Counted from the stretch's first letter, positions 23,401 to 34,884 are shown. The stretch: 64,000 bases of DNA from Cynocephalus volans (GCF_027409185.1 NC_084462.1:185384071-185448070); one strand, 5' to 3'. Numbers and translations: made by a program. Notes: generated by a model not told the origin, from the letters alone.

Positions 23401-23909
23401 GGACTGGACACAGACTTCATGAATACGACCCCAAAAGCACGGGCAACCAAAGGAAAAATAAAGAAATGGGATTATATCAAACTAAAAATCTTCTGCACAG
23501 CAAAAGAAACAATTAACAGAGTTAAATGGTGCAGTCTCTATGGAACGTGGTATGGAGGTTCCTCAAACAATTGCAGATAGGTCTACCATAAAACCCAGCT
23601 ATCCCACTGTTGGGAATATACCCAGAGGAATGGAAATCATCAAGTTGAAGGTATACCTGTTCCCCAATGTTCATTGCAGCACTATTTACAATAGCCAAGA
23701 GTTGGAACCAGCTCAAATGTCCATCATCAGATGAGTGGATACGGAAAATGTGGTACATCTACACAGTGGAATACTACTCAGCTATAAAAACGAATGAAAT
23801 AGTGCCATTTGCAACAACATGGATGAACCTCGAGAGAATTATATTAAGTGAAACAAGTCAGGCACAGAAAGAGAAATACCACATGTTCTCACTTATTGGT
23901 GGGAGCTAA
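20438..23909 (+). pseudogene. L1-B ORF2 (endonuclease/reverse transcriptase), disrupted
   Basis: The ATG at 20438 opens 188 codons of endonuclease, with LNVKGLNSP, CLQETHLTH, and the metal-binding region in IIAGDLNTPLS. A stop at 21002-21004 follows HPTN, then TAA at 21411 and TGA near 21530. The reverse transcriptase is open for 534 codons (21721-23325), with [24 protein letters not shown] and catalytic FADDMILY near 22535. A TAG ends it, and the C-terminal zinc-knuckle region is damaged by the deletion at about 23522. The long open central domain suggests moderate age, but the stops before it prevent ORF2p production. Confidence 0.92.
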
Positions 23910-23923
23910 AAATTAATATATAA

Positions 23924-23926
<3 letters not shown>

Positions 23927-23986
<60 letters not shown>
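23927..23986. repeat. (CA)n microsatellite in the L1-B 3' UTR
   Basis: Thirty CA units lie just after the ORF2 end. L1-A has a much shorter GT run at the same place (about 886-903), so the tract has expanded or contracted since the copies separated. Confidence 0.95.
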
Positions 23987-23989
<3 letters not shown>

Positions 23990-24156
23990 CCGGGGAGGGA
24001 GAAGATATAACAACCACAATTACTTGAAGTTGATATGACAAGCAAATAGAAAGGACATTGTTGCGGGGGAGGGGGGGAGGGAGAAGGGAGGGAGGTTCTG
24101 GTGATGGGGAGCAATAATCAGCCAAAATGTATATCGACAATATAAAATTTTAAAAA

Positions 24157-24168
24157 AAGGATACTTAA
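24157..24168. repeat. L1-B target duplication, right copy
   Basis: AAGGATACTTAA directly follows the A-rich LINE-1 tail and matches 17717-17728. Confidence 0.85.
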
Positions 24169-25990
24169 AATTGTTAAGTTGGGGGATATCAAATAGGGAG
24201 AAAGCAAATACTTTTATCTCTGTTTTAAATGACATTATACCAAAGTTGGTTAGTTATAGATAGCTTAAGGGACAGAGTTTTCTTACATTTGGAAAACAAA
24301 ACATTTAGAGAAACAGCAGTGTTTCAGATAAGGAAATTGTAAAAACTCATAATTCTTTTTAATTAGTTCACTAATTAACTTTTGTTGTTTTGACCATTGT
24401 GAAAAATTTCACAAACCCATCAGTTTCTTCATTAGAATTTTGGATATTTAGTTTAAAGGTATGAACTCAAAGTTTGTCAGGAAACTGTACTGATCAGAGT
24501 TTTTTCATGAAATATTTGATAACATAACATTTAAAAATTATAATTAAACCAAGACTAGGAGTGGTAGCATTTATATCAAGACACAGATATTTAAGAACCT
24601 TACAAGATTTTGGAACACATATCAATAACTTCTTTAGTACTGACAATGCATTCCCATATAATTTAATTTATTAAATAAAGCCATATCCTTTGAGAAGCTC
24701 CAGAGCCCTAGGAACTCCTCAAAGTTAGTTTAAATGAAAAAGGTTGGGCTTTACTTTTGGAAAGCTTTGTCAAGTAACAAAAGGCTTAAAACACTAGTGG
24801 AATAAAATCACAAATAATTACAAAAAGTAAAACTAAAGTGACAGAGGGTTTCAAAGGCAGAGACACAAGAAATTATCATGAAATAAATTTCTTTAACCAG
24901 TTGTCTAAGGGACAAATAAAACCTTTTACTATTTTGTATTAAGAGCAGTCAAGTGAAAAGATCTCTAGTAATCCTATTTGATTAGTAAACCCCGGCAATG
25001 ATGTGTGCTGATGAGAACATTTTTATACATTCAGGTTAGTAAATAGGCATCTATTTATCAGAACAAATTATACGAAGCCCAGTATGAGTTTTAGATATTT
25101 TTACCAAATACATGTTTATGGTTTCCCAGCCAAAAACTTGGTGTATTAGATCTATACTCATATCTGTTAATTTTAACTAGGGCCTATGCATACCCCCAAT
25201 ATGGGTATAGGCTTCCTTTCACTAGCCATTTTGTGTTTCAGGTTTCCACGTGGCACTTGGAGCCATGTGGAGCTTAAGACAGAGGGTGATATTTACAAAG
25301 ATAATGACTAAAAGATATTGTTTTTTCCAGCATGTCCACGAGGCAGAGCTGAAAGAACAACTAAACATATTGACCTAGAGACAAATTTAGGTAAAAGGTT
25401 TAAATCAGATTTTGGTTCAAATCAAATTATTTATCAAAACTTTATAAAATTTAAGACATGCGAACTTGAAAAGTGTACTTTTTATTTAATGAGCATGGTT
25501 TAATTATAAGCCAATTTGGTACCTTGCACACACCACAATTACACATACAGACATGAACATATAGACATAACATACAGCTTACACATGCATATATGTGATC
25601 ACAAACAAGAAGAACAAACAAGGATCTTATAGGTTTTGCTCAAGATGTAAATAAGCTCACTAGTAAAAAGGACAGCCAGGTTTAGATTGTGGTTTTTTTT
25701 TTTAAAGACTGATTGGTGAGGCCTCACCCTGCCTTAAAGAAAGCAAGATAACAAATTTACATTGTAAAGCAGAGTACGCAAGCCTTTTCAAAAAGATACA
25801 GAGAAGACTTTCTTCCTTTTAAGAAAATAGCATAGAATTCTACCAAAGGATTTTGTGAAGAAACACATAGATGGGACTAGGAGAGAATTTAGAAGTCTTT
25901 TTAAGATAACTAGCTGGATGCCAGAAAATTTGAGACCATCTTGTTAAACAGGTAGATTTTAGGTTAGCTTTCATTTGTCAAATGAGTTAC
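24169..25990 (-). other. ERV-B internal region downstream of pol, no recognisable env
   Basis: This is AT-rich with no frame above about 70 codons and no envelope landmark (no furin site, fusion peptide or membrane anchor). Either env was lost long ago or this family had none. Confidence 0.5.
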
Positions 25991-25995
25991 TGAGC

Positions 25996-26396
25996 TTAAG
26001 GCCTGAGATATTGAAAGCTATATGACTGTTGAAGTTTTTTTTTTAGTTTACCCCAGGTCAATATGGAGCTTATTATTTTCATCACTGGTGGTCTGATGTG
26101 TACCATCCCTGGTGAGATGGATTGAGGTGTGATGGTGAGGCATAGAGATTTGGGGATCAGATTCAATTCTTCATCTGTTTGGGGTCCCACATAAGGTTTA
26201 AAAGCCTTAGCAGGAATCCATTGCAAGCCTGTGGGTGAGAGAACAGACACATACCCTCTCCCCCATGTTAACAATTTGGCAAGTCCCAACCATCGTGGTC
26301 CCATTGGCAGGTGGCAGTATAAAACGAAGGGTCTACCTCTCTTTTTAGGAGATATAAAGTGTTGCTCTGTGCATGTTAATTTTTGAGACATACAAT
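25996..26396 (-). pseudogene. ERV-B pol: integrase C-terminal domain
   Basis: The 131-codon frame contains LLTWGRGYVSVL and then WIPAKAFKPY, the DNA-binding C-terminal fold of class II integrases. It is in a different frame from the core at 26398-26775, so a shift or stop separates them. The frame continues about 70 codons past the domain without a familiar motif. Confidence 0.75.
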
Positions 26397-26397
26397 T

Positions 26398-26775
26398 TTA
26401 AAAATTTAGTGTAAACAGAGCTTTAAAGGCCTGTTCATGTGGGGCCAGTCCTATATCTACATTACCCCTCCTTTGTTTACTTATTTGAGATCTAAGAAGG
26501 CCATTAGCTCTTTCAACAATTGCCTGGCCAGAGGGGTTAAATGGGATTCCTGTGACATGTTTAATGTTCCAGTTGTCACAGAATACTTGAAAGACTTTGG
26601 AGGTGTATGCTGGTCCATTATCTGTCTTAATTTTATTTGGAATCTCCATGGTGGCAAAGGTAGAAAGACAATATTTTTTAACATCTTTAGCAGTTTCTCC
26701 TGTTTGGGCAGTGGCGTGAATAAGACCAGAGTAAGTATCAACAGTAACATGTAAATATTTAAGAGTGATTTCCAC
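26398..26775 (-). pseudogene. ERV-B pol: integrase catalytic core
   Basis: This frame shows YLHVTVDTYSG, the second catalytic aspartate in KTDNGPAYTS, and the glutamate in GQAIVERANG. The first catalytic aspartate, expected in a WQxDxT motif, reads glutamate here (WQVEIT near 26770). A TGA at about 26800 separates the core from the zinc-binding part. Integrase would insert the provirus, but this copy has lost both frame continuity and one catalytic residue. Confidence 0.8.
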
Positions 26776-26802
26776 TTGCCAAATTTCATTACCTGTTATT
26801 CC

Positions 26803-27500
26803 TCAAGGAGTAACTCCTGTAGGAAAATTAGATTTAGACAACCTATGACAATCAGGAAAAGCACAAACAATATCTTGAGCTTGCCTGTAAGAGTTCTGAT
26901 GCATGTTAGCCAAAGCTTGTGCACCCTGATGAAAAACCTGATGAGAATCAATAGCTTTCTTTAAAATATTATTATACGTAACAAAGTGATCAGCCATATC
27001 ATTTCCAGTTGATAAAGGGCCAGGAAGACCAGAATGAGAATGCATGTGTGTTACATAGAAAGGATGATGTCTTTTTTGAATAAGTTTTTGAAAATTTTGA
27101 AACATTTCAAATAAAAGAAAATCATTTCCCTCACGGATAGATGCATCTTGAATTACCTGTAAGACTTCAACTATGTAGGCAGAATCAGCTACTAATCCAA
27201 GTGGCTGATTATAAAAGTGTTTCAAAGCTGCAATGGCAGCTGCCATCCCAGCCCCCCGAGTGGGCCCACAATGGACTACAACAAAATGTCTCTAGATTCC
27301 CTGCTTCCACCATGCCATAGATCCCTTTCCTGATCTGCCAGAACCACCGAAAAACACAGGTAGCACCTGAGGGAGGGGAATAGGGGATAATTGTTCAAGG
27401 GAAGTGTAAAAATCAGCCTCAAAAGACCAGGATTAACAACATCAAGATCAAACCCAGCAAACACTCAGCAATGGTGTCCTCCCCCAGTGAGCAGCCGAGT
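26803..27500 (-). pseudogene. ERV-B pol: RNase H and integrase zinc finger
   Basis: The 26803-27246 frame begins within RNase H (AAAIAALKHF, then VADSAYIVEVLQ with a catalytic-type aspartate). It ends with the integrase zinc-binding histidines (HQVFHQGAQALANMHQ) and a CxxxxC-like pair (CAFPDC). The N-terminal part of RNase H reads poorly in another frame (27276-27464). RNase H removes viral RNA from RNA-DNA hybrids; here it is broken. Confidence 0.7.
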
Positions 27501-27680
27501 ACATTGTTCCAATTCAGTATATAATTTCCTTTTTTGCTGATGGGGTAAGAAAATCCATTCAATGACTTCTATTTGAGGAAGAAATTGGCAAAGCAAACCT
27601 GTGGGACTATGTGGGGTGTTTAAAATAATGAAATGAATAAGTTGAGATTTAACAATATGTATTAATTGTCTGGAATGGAA

Positions 27681-28310
27681 TTAGGATTCAATCTGTTTTA
27701 ATTTTAATTTTGCTTCTTCACATAAGTAGTGAGGGGAGGACAGATCAGGTTCTTCCTTCAAGGTATTAAACAAATGTTGGAATTGATAATTTGGAACACC
27801 CATAGAAGGGTGGAACCATTTAATGTGGCCAAGTAATTTTTGTAAGTCGTTTAGAGTAACCAGCTCCTGAATATGGAAAGATATATTTTGTGGCCATATG
27901 CTTCTCTGAGTGATTAAAAAAACAAGGCATTTCCAAGGCTCCTTTTTTTGAATTTTATCTGGAGCTAATTGTAAACCAGAATTATTAACTTGTTTGATTA
28001 AATGTAAATAAACTTGTGATAGCAGTTCTGGATTGTCATGAGCATTGTTAATTTGTCTAGTTACTGCATCTTGAAGATGGTTACTAAAATCTACATAAGG
28101 CACAGTGGGTCCCTGTCTAACTGTAGCGAAAGATTTAGTGGGAGTATTCCAGGGATGATGCAATGGCTCTAAATGCCCCACTTGTAACTGTTGTTTAACA
28201 AGTAAAGTAGCTTGAATTAACTTCTCCCCTTTAAGAGGCCACTGATCTACCCAAACTGGAGGACAAGGGGTCCATTGTAATTTGACTGGTGGGACTGTGG
28301 CCATGGCCAT
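27681..28310 (-). pseudogene. ERV-B pol: reverse transcriptase with palm deletion
   Basis: The frame starts with the finger region (WVDQWPLKGEKLIQATLLV, then GHLEPLHHPWNTP). It then goes almost directly to VRQGPTVPYVDF and the thumb (LNDLQKLLGHIKWF). The catalytic YxDD motif and most of the palm are absent, so several hundred bases were deleted in frame or nearly so. It ends at a TAG after KLKQIES. It cannot polymerise. Confidence 0.8.
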
Positions 28311-28600
28311 TATGATAAATTTTGAAGGAGATTTCCCAATATAAACATCCCATTGAGTAGGGAGGTCTTAGCCCCATAGGGTTTGAGGTAGATCTGGAAC
28401 ATAAGGCATAATGGAGGCAGTTTGTCCCTTGGGGCCAGTACACAACAAAGGATCTTTACTTTGATAATGGATTTCCAACCCCCCTAATCCAGTAAGCATA
28501 ACTGGTGAAGAAATTACTTTCCATAATGGAGTCCAACCCTTTTTAGCAATTATGGTAACATCAGTCCCTGAATCTGTAATTAATTTTCATTCAACAGATA
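28311..28600 (-). pseudogene. ERV-B pro: aspartic protease remnant
   Basis: The translation carries the active-site motif LITDSGTDVTII near 28565-28600 and a glycine-rich LTGLGGLEI loop. It ends at TAA after LPQTLWG near 28370. It overlaps the end of the gag frame in another phase, as expected for protease reached by ribosomal frameshifting. Retroviral protease matures Gag; this copy is too broken to work. Confidence 0.65.
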
Positions 28601-29363
28601 ATGTCAACAGTGGATGAGTGTCATCTAATCTTTGTATCAAAAATGCATCAGGGGAAGAAAGAGGTTGAAGTTTAGATTTTGTTTCAGGAATTTTGTCCCA
28701 AGCCTTTACGGCTGCTCTAGTTGTTTGGTCAAGCAACATGCCCATGCTAATTTGAACCTCATTTTGTAAATTTTCGAGTGAAATAGCATGTAAGGTTTCC
28801 CGATATTCTTGTCGCCATATGGAATATTGAGCAGGAGTTAAAACAAATTTTCCAAGTGTTTTCCAATACCAAGAGGTCATATTATACCCCTTAGCAATTG
28901 ATTCTAAGTATCCCTTAGTAGAAGTACTATGTAAGCCATTTTCTGCGATGCTCTTTTTAAACCTTTCAAACAAGGAGAATGGGAGGTCTTCATGTCATGA
29001 CTGAGTCCCAGTTCTTACAACAGGAGAGACATGATGAGCATCAACTCCCATGTTATATCCTTCTTTAAGACAGGACTCCATCACGGGAACAAATGAATTG
29101 TTTGCCTCCATAGGTGGAGGTGGTGGGAGAGGAGGAGGAGGAGGCAAGGATTGTTTTTCATTCTCTTTAATGGCATAAACACATTTTTTCCTTTTGATAA
29201 GGTTCTGAATAATTTTTAAAGCAATTCAACAAAATTTCCAATCCACTATAATCGATAATAATTTAGTTAGATGACAGTTAGTTACTTTATAACCTACTGC
29301 CTTAAGGAGACATAGAAGGACTGAACTATGTTGAACTTCCCTCTTAGACAGTAAATTACTCAT
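28587..29363 (-). pseudogene. ERV-B gag, internally deleted
   Basis: The ATG at 29361-29363 begins MSNLLSKREVQ, a matrix-like start. A TGA interrupts near 29227. A proline-rich run of LPPPPPLPPPPP type at about 29105-29145 precedes the capsid region. Another TGA lies near 28997. The frame at 28587-28973 continues as far as PLLTLSVE next to protease. The nucleocapsid zinc knuckles (CxxC pattern) are absent, indicating deletion between capsid and protease. Confidence 0.65.
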
Positions 29364-29722
29364 AATCACAAGAATAGATAGAAAATTGAAAGAGTAAGAA
29401 AGCAAAACTTCCAGGCAAAGACCTAGCTAGACACTGCAGCAGGCATGCAATCACTTAATCTAAAGCCATGTCTGTGATCCCCTTTACCAGGATGAGTCCC
29501 CCTTACTGGGATTTTCCTCTTGAAGAGATGAGTAGACATCCTCTTCCTTTTTCCAGGCATCTTTTTTCTTTACCCCCTTTTATCAGGGCCCCCTTTTAGT
29601 CGGGATGAGTGGCAGATGTCCTCTTTCTTTCCCCCCTTTTGTTGGGATAAGTGGCAGACATTCTCTTTCTTTTCCTTTGCAAGGCTTGGCAGGTTGGTCT
29701 CTGATCCTTGGACCCAGAATTT

Positions 29723-29740
29723 GTCACATTGAGGTCACCA
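29723..29740 (-). other. ERV-B primer-binding site
   Basis: TGGTGACCTCAATGTGAC begins two bases after the 5' LTR end. All retroviral primer sites start TGG, complementary to a tRNA CCA end. The identity of the tRNA is uncertain; an arginine tRNA is possible. Confidence 0.6.
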
Positions 29741-29742
29741 TT

Positions 29743-30276
29743 TGTTGCTTTGCTTCCCACAGATTTGTCACCCCTTTTCCCCTGGGTGATGGAGCCACCA
29801 AAGATTACTCAAAACCCATCTCTTCTGAGCAGTGAGAAGACCCCAAAAGGGGTTAATCTCCTGGAACCCTCAAGAGAGACAATTCTTCCATTTAGGAAAT
29901 TAACCACAAGTTGGGGTTCTCGTCCCACATTTATTCTTCAGACAGGAAGTTACAGGAAGAGAACACAGGTAGGGTTTTTGCTAAGTACCATTTATCAAGT
30001 TTAACAATAGAAGCTGGTAACATTAAGTAGATCCACTAACAATAGCTTGATTTTAGTAAACTTTCTCTTCTTACAGAAATTTCCCAGTATCTTTACATAC
30101 CAATCAGTAACCTGTCTTTGAGCCAGCAACCTTGCTGTGTTACAATTCTTTATCTTATACCAGAGACTTTATAGCCTCGGGAAAATTTCTTGTCCTTTGC
30201 AAGGTCAATATTTGAAACTTCAAGGCTTTGGAAAACCAGGCCCTGTGAAGTACATTTGCTTTATGCATACTCTACA
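29743..30276 (-). repeat. ERV-B 5' LTR
   Basis: It matches 16398-16935 end to end. On the minus strand it starts TGTAGAGTATGC, with TATAAA at 30168-30173, AATAAA at 29930-29935, and an end in CA. Length 534 against 538 for the partner. By eye there are several tens of differences, so the provirus is not recent. Confidence 0.9.
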
Positions 30277-30282
30277 CTTTGG
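30277..30282. repeat. ERV-B target duplication (5' side)
   Basis: CTTTGG pairs with TTTTGG at 16392-16397. Confidence 0.65.
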
Positions 30283-31970
30283 TGTATGAAACCTTCATGT
30301 TTGTTGGAAATAAAGATGCACACTGAAAAGTCTGCTGAATGGATGTGGTTGTGATGGTCAGAGAAAAGCTCCTGCCCTAGGAACAAGATCTCCTTCACTA
30401 AAGCACCTCAGAGCTGCCCTCCACAGACATTGTGAAACTCTGGATTGTGTCTGAGATCTTATGAGGATGTAGTGGAGCACATCTGCAGCCCTCTTCACTG
30501 TGTGACCCTGAGGATGTGGCCTTACCTCTATATGCTTCTGTCTGAAAAGATGTGAATTGTGGATTGTGATGACAACTTTATGTGTAAATTCTGTAGCAGG
30601 ATGTCTGCATTGCTGGATTTTCTCATCACTGATATTCGTGCTGTTACCCTCCCTGGGAACCAGAAAGAACCTCTGACAGCCCTCACCCCTGAGCGCACAA
30701 GGATTACCTGCTCCGGTCCTGATCTGACAGGTCACACCCGGTGACATAGGGCCAGCCAGTCATGCTCAAGCTCAGTGTATTCACACTTCCATTCACCAAT
30801 TAGATCCTCCTATATTTCCTTTATTCAATTATATAAAAAATGTCTAGAGTATGGAGTATTGAAACTTAGCTATTCCATATTTGTTTAGTGAATTAAATAA
30901 TATCCAAAAATCTAGGTAACAGGAGAGTCACCAGAATTTGGGTGAGTTATAACAGCAGGCAAAACCTGGTCACTCTTGTTAGTACATGGAGAAGTGGGCT
31001 GATCTGGTGTGGACAACAGAGGGAAAGAAATGGAACCCAGTGTCCAGAATCAGGTGAGTTCATTACTCACCAGGGGGTCTCTGTTAAATAGATGCAGAAG
31101 AAGCTGTCCTTACCTCCAGGGAAACTATGAACTTAAAGGGAAATTGATGTAAATTCTATTTATAGATTAAAATGTGACAAGTGTGCATATATTTAGGTGG
31201 GTGTGAATAGGTTGCTAGTGTGTGCTGGTTCCCAGAAAGAAGTAATTAGATCAGCTGGGAAGAAAAAGATTGTGACATTTGTAGATATTATCAATGACAA
31301 ATTAATCAAGACTCTAGATTATGTTTTAATGTACAAAAATAACCTGTACATTAATTTCCAGAATAGCTGTTTCATTCTGCATTTTCTCTAGCAATATTTG
31401 AGGCTCTAGGTTCCTGGCATAGTCACCAACACTGGTATTCTCAGTCTTTCTTTTCTTTCCGATTTCTTCTTTTTTCCCCCTTTTTCTAAAATAAGTATTT
31501 TTTAATTACATGAAGGAAAGCTACAGGGATTCTGTATGTGTGTGTATATATATATGTTATATTAGTTTTCAGACTGCAAATATAAAACCTCAGTTACAGA
31601 ATCACTGCTTTTTTCATTATTTTTGTTTAATTTTTCAGCAGACAATTCTCACACATCCCTCAGCCTTTCCTCTAAGTTAGTGTGCATTTGTTTTCACAAA
31701 CTACTTAATTTTTTCATAAACTTCTTGAAGAGAAGCTTTGGTCAAGAATGGAATGAAATTGCAAGAATAAATAAATAAATACATACATACATACATACCA
31801 AACAAAACCAAAACAAAAATCACTGCTACTTTTATAAAACAAACACCTTCAAAAATTATGTCCACACATTATTTTCTCTGCACGTGTTTCCATGTTTCCC
31901 TGGGCCTGGCATTCCTCACCATCATGCAAACACGGAGCTGCCATCAGCTGCCATCTTCATGCTGCATTGT
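30283..31970. other. Intergenic DNA, nothing recognised
   Basis: No V-segment motif, SINE or gene is evident. Short simple repeats occur (TATA run near 31545, CATA/AATA near 31765-31800). The 129-codon minus frame at 30358-30747 has no family I know. Confidence 0.5.
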
Positions 31971-31982
31971 GGAGGCCCCTTC

Positions 31983-33093
31983 AGCATCGCACTATCCAGC
32001 AGCCCTGGATAGAAAACCCTAAGGTCTAGAAATTCCAATTCTCATGGCTTCATCGATTCCGATAGTGAAAAATGTGTGACAATCTTACTCATCCACCTGA
32101 TAAACAGACACCTGGGTGATGCTGTTCTGCTTCAGAGTCTCCAGGATGAACTGTGGTCCTCAGTGGTCACCCTCTTGTCCATGTTGGCAGAATCGTTTCA
32201 TGCATACGTGTCGCACTGGATGATCTGTTTTGGAATGTGTATCTTGAAATCAAAGGTCAAGCAGCCAAGGTCATCGTAGTTTAAAAGGATCTGGCAGCAG
32301 TCACAGCCAGCAGCTACAACACTACTCTCTGAGACAAATGGTAGACTCTGGAGTGGCAGGAACTCTGCTTTCAGAGTTGAGACCTGTGCACTTTCTGAGG
32401 CATCAGCAATAGACACGATGCTGTCATGGTTGACCCAGGCCAGGCAGCTCCAATAGGAGGCTCAGCTGACCCCATGGGACTGGCCATCAGTGCCACTGCG
32501 ACCAAACTCTGACATCAGCTGACCAAAAAGCTTCCTGTTGCCCCAGGTCGTACTGGCTGGCTTTTCTTCCACTTCTTTGATGCAAGCAAAAAACACTCTG
32601 CATTTGAAGTCACACGATCCTGCTACCAGCAAACATTATCGGGATGCCAGTCCAAGACGAGGACTGCGGAGACAACTGGCGTTTTAATGTGCCTGCTTAC
32701 CCACCAGGCATTTTCAGCCGACAACCAGCAAACAGAAATGAGTTGTCTTCTGCTTCCCACAGCAAGTTTGTTCTCTAGAAGGGACCAGTTCACAAAAGTG
32801 TCTGTGCTACTAATTCTCAGGATCACTAGGTTTGGCTTCCAGACACCGTCTTTCTGACTCCAAATATAGACATTTCATTCTGCCTGGCAAGTGAGGGTGC
32901 GATCGCTCTCGGGAGCCCAGTCAGAACCTGTGACGTATCTGTTGGGCTGCTTGAGTTCAGGAGCTTTGACTCACTGGATCCTGCTCGTACAGATTTGCAC
33001 CTCGTGATTATTGGGGCTGTGGGCAATCTTTATATGACCCATGTTCCAGGCATGACAGCTGATTAGCTCTAGTAAAAATTAATACCGGGACAT
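31983..33093 (-). pseudogene. ARPC1A: Processed pseudogene of ARPC1A (Arp2/3 complex subunit 1A)
   Basis: ARPC1A is the WD-repeat subunit of the actin-nucleating Arp2/3 complex. The minus strand reads the whole protein without introns, from ATG at 33091-33093 to TGA at 31981-31983. The 1113-bp span is what a 370-residue protein needs. Recognisable blocks in order are [66 protein letters not shown] and NYDDLGCLTF. TAA replaces codon 5, and further stops and frameshifts occur. A poly(A) tail and target duplication are not obvious. ARPC1A fits better than ARPC1B by the C-terminal SIQG. It is a retrocopy unrelated to IGHV function. Confidence 0.88.
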
Positions 33094-33409
33094 TATTCTA
33101 GTGTTTTCAAAGGATAGAAAGCTGAGGTCGGTGCCAGTCCAGCCGACTGGGAGCAGAGAATTTGCAGAATCTGATTAGTTGTTGGGGACAGGCTCTGGTA
33201 GGTGAGGGCAGAAGACTGAAGACCAAGGGCCCAGCACCAGAGAGCAAAATTGCTTTGGAATAAACAAAAATTAAAGAGGAATAGTTCACAAATTTAATGG
33301 TTATTCAAAAGGTTCATGAAAAAAAGTATATTTTAAAAAAACTATGCAGATTGAATTTTCCCCCTTCCAAAATGAATGTACAATATCTGTTTTATCTTAG
33401 CACAAATTT

Positions 33410-33900
33410 TTGAAGTATTTTATTTTTAATTGTATATTTTATGGGGTACAGTTTGTTATTTCAGTGCATGTATATATTGTATTATTATCCAGTCATAACA
33501 GAGTATTTATCACCTAAACATTTGTCAATTCTTTGTGGTTATAAAGTTCAAGATTCTCTTTTCTGACTATACTGAACTGTACAATACAGTATTTCCTTTG
33601 AATAAGAACCATTCTAAAAAGATTATACTGTTACCTCATTGTGGTCTTCATGTGAATATCTCTACTGGACAGTAATATTGAGTATCTCTTTATATGCTAA
33701 TTTATAATCTCCACAGTCTGTTTGCCAAAGCATCTGTGTGAATCTGTGACTATCTTATGAATAAATCATTTATTTATTTATTTATTAAAGTTGCTGTTTA
33801 GTTTTAAGGATTCTTACTAAATTTTGCATATGAGCAAGTTGTGGTTGTGTGATTTGCAAATACTTCACCTAGTAAGATGTTTTTTGTTCCTTTTCTTAAT
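33410..33900 (-). repeat. Old LINE-1 3' end fragment
   Basis: The plus strand has TTTTATGGGGTACAG, CAGAGTATTTATCACC and TTTGTCAATTCTTTGTGG, typical of antisense L1M 3' UTR sequence. The following stretch to 33900 also reads as LINE-1-like antisense. Confidence 0.6.
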
Positions 33901-34884
33901 AGTCACATGACTGAAAAATTGTTTAAAATTATGAAGTTAAATTTATATATATATATATATTATTAATCATGGGTTTTTTCATTATTGTTGTTTGGGTGTT
34001 GGTTTACTGTCTCACCATCTACCTGAAAGCTGTACTTTTCCTTGTGTCTCATAGCACTGACCTGCTCACTCAATAATTTCTGCTAACTCAGAGGTTTGCT
34101 TGTTTGTTTGTCTCTGGGGATCATTTTCATGGGATGGTTCTTCTAACTCTGTTTCAGGATCAAACTCAAGAGAGATGTGTTGCGCTTTTATTTTATTTTT
34201 TCTTTTTCCTGAAGTGCTTATTAGATTTAATGCGATTTCTTTCAGAGTCAAGCTACAGCATTTTCCATTCCAAACGTCAGGCCTCCTACTTATCTTGGGC
34301 TCCTACTTAACTCTTGGAAACATGCTTTATGGGGCCTGGATTCTATATGAAATCCTTGAAAACTTGTTTATGCACCGCCACTGTAAAACATTTCATAACA
34401 ATGGCACATTCTTTCATTTTTACTATTTTACGGTTATGCTATTTTTGTATCTTGGGATTGTATCATTTCTTTTTTTTAAACAAGAAAAGCTGGCATCCAT
34501 ATTTCTGTAACTCCACATGCTTTCTCACTTTATAATTCTTCTCTGACTTCATATCTAACAGTTTTGTAAAGGAAAATGCAGTTATTTGTATTCTTCCAAT
34601 TGGAGTGGCATGACTCCATGAAACAGGTTGCATGACATCGGCGATCTATCCAGACTAGTGGACAGGAACCTTTCATACTGACTCTTCATAACACAGATTA
34701 TAGAGTTTCTCTTTTATGAACAACTCATAGGAGATGTGTAATTTACACTTAAAGAAGGGAAAAAAAGACAGGGCTCTGAATGTGCTTGTGGGAGAGGAAA
34801 CCCCAGAGCCTGACAGGAAATGGCCTTTCTGTCACATGTTCCTGTTCTGCAGAGGAGGAGGGGGCACAGCTGGGATCCAGCCTG
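33901..34884. other. Intergenic DNA downstream of the VH2 segment
   Basis: AT-rich, with a short TA run near 33943-33960. The two overlapping open frames at 34100-34535 show no known domain. Nothing else recognised. Confidence 0.5.

Larger units (their letters stand above)
17729..24156 (+). mobile_element. L1-B: near-full-length LINE-1 inserted in ERV-B
   Basis: The element starts GGGTTTTTCAAGATGGCGGCGG and ends in TTTTAAAAAAA. It is flanked by AAGGATACTTAA at 17717-17728 and 24157-24168. It contains a 5' UTR (17729-19270), ORF1 (19271-20250), ORF2 (20438-23909) and a 3' UTR with a CA repeat and a G-rich tract (about 24060-24097). Compared with L1-A, about 0.4 kb of ORF2 near the 3' end is missing at about 23522. 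The retained start and clean target duplication indicate a fairly recent insertion. Confidence 0.93.
16398..30276 (-). mobile_element. ERV-B: class II provirus carrying a LINE-1 insertion
   Basis: A minus-strand provirus runs 5' LTR (29743-30276), primer-binding site (29723-29740), gag, protease, reverse transcriptase, RNase H, integrase, then about 2.6 kb of sequence without recognisable env, polypurine tract and 3' LTR (16398-16935). LINE-1 copy L1-B (17729-24156) sits in the 3' part. Without it the provirus is about 7.4 kb. Gag and pol have stops and internal deletions. The motifs are betaretrovirus-like, and the apparent lack of env recalls IAP-type elements, but the primer site does not match the tRNA-Phe site of mouse IAP. 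Confidence 0.85.

Noticed and set aside
33107-33289. 60-codon minus frame upstream of the ARPC1A copy
   Set aside because: Position suggests retrotransposed 5' UTR or chance; no protein family recognised.
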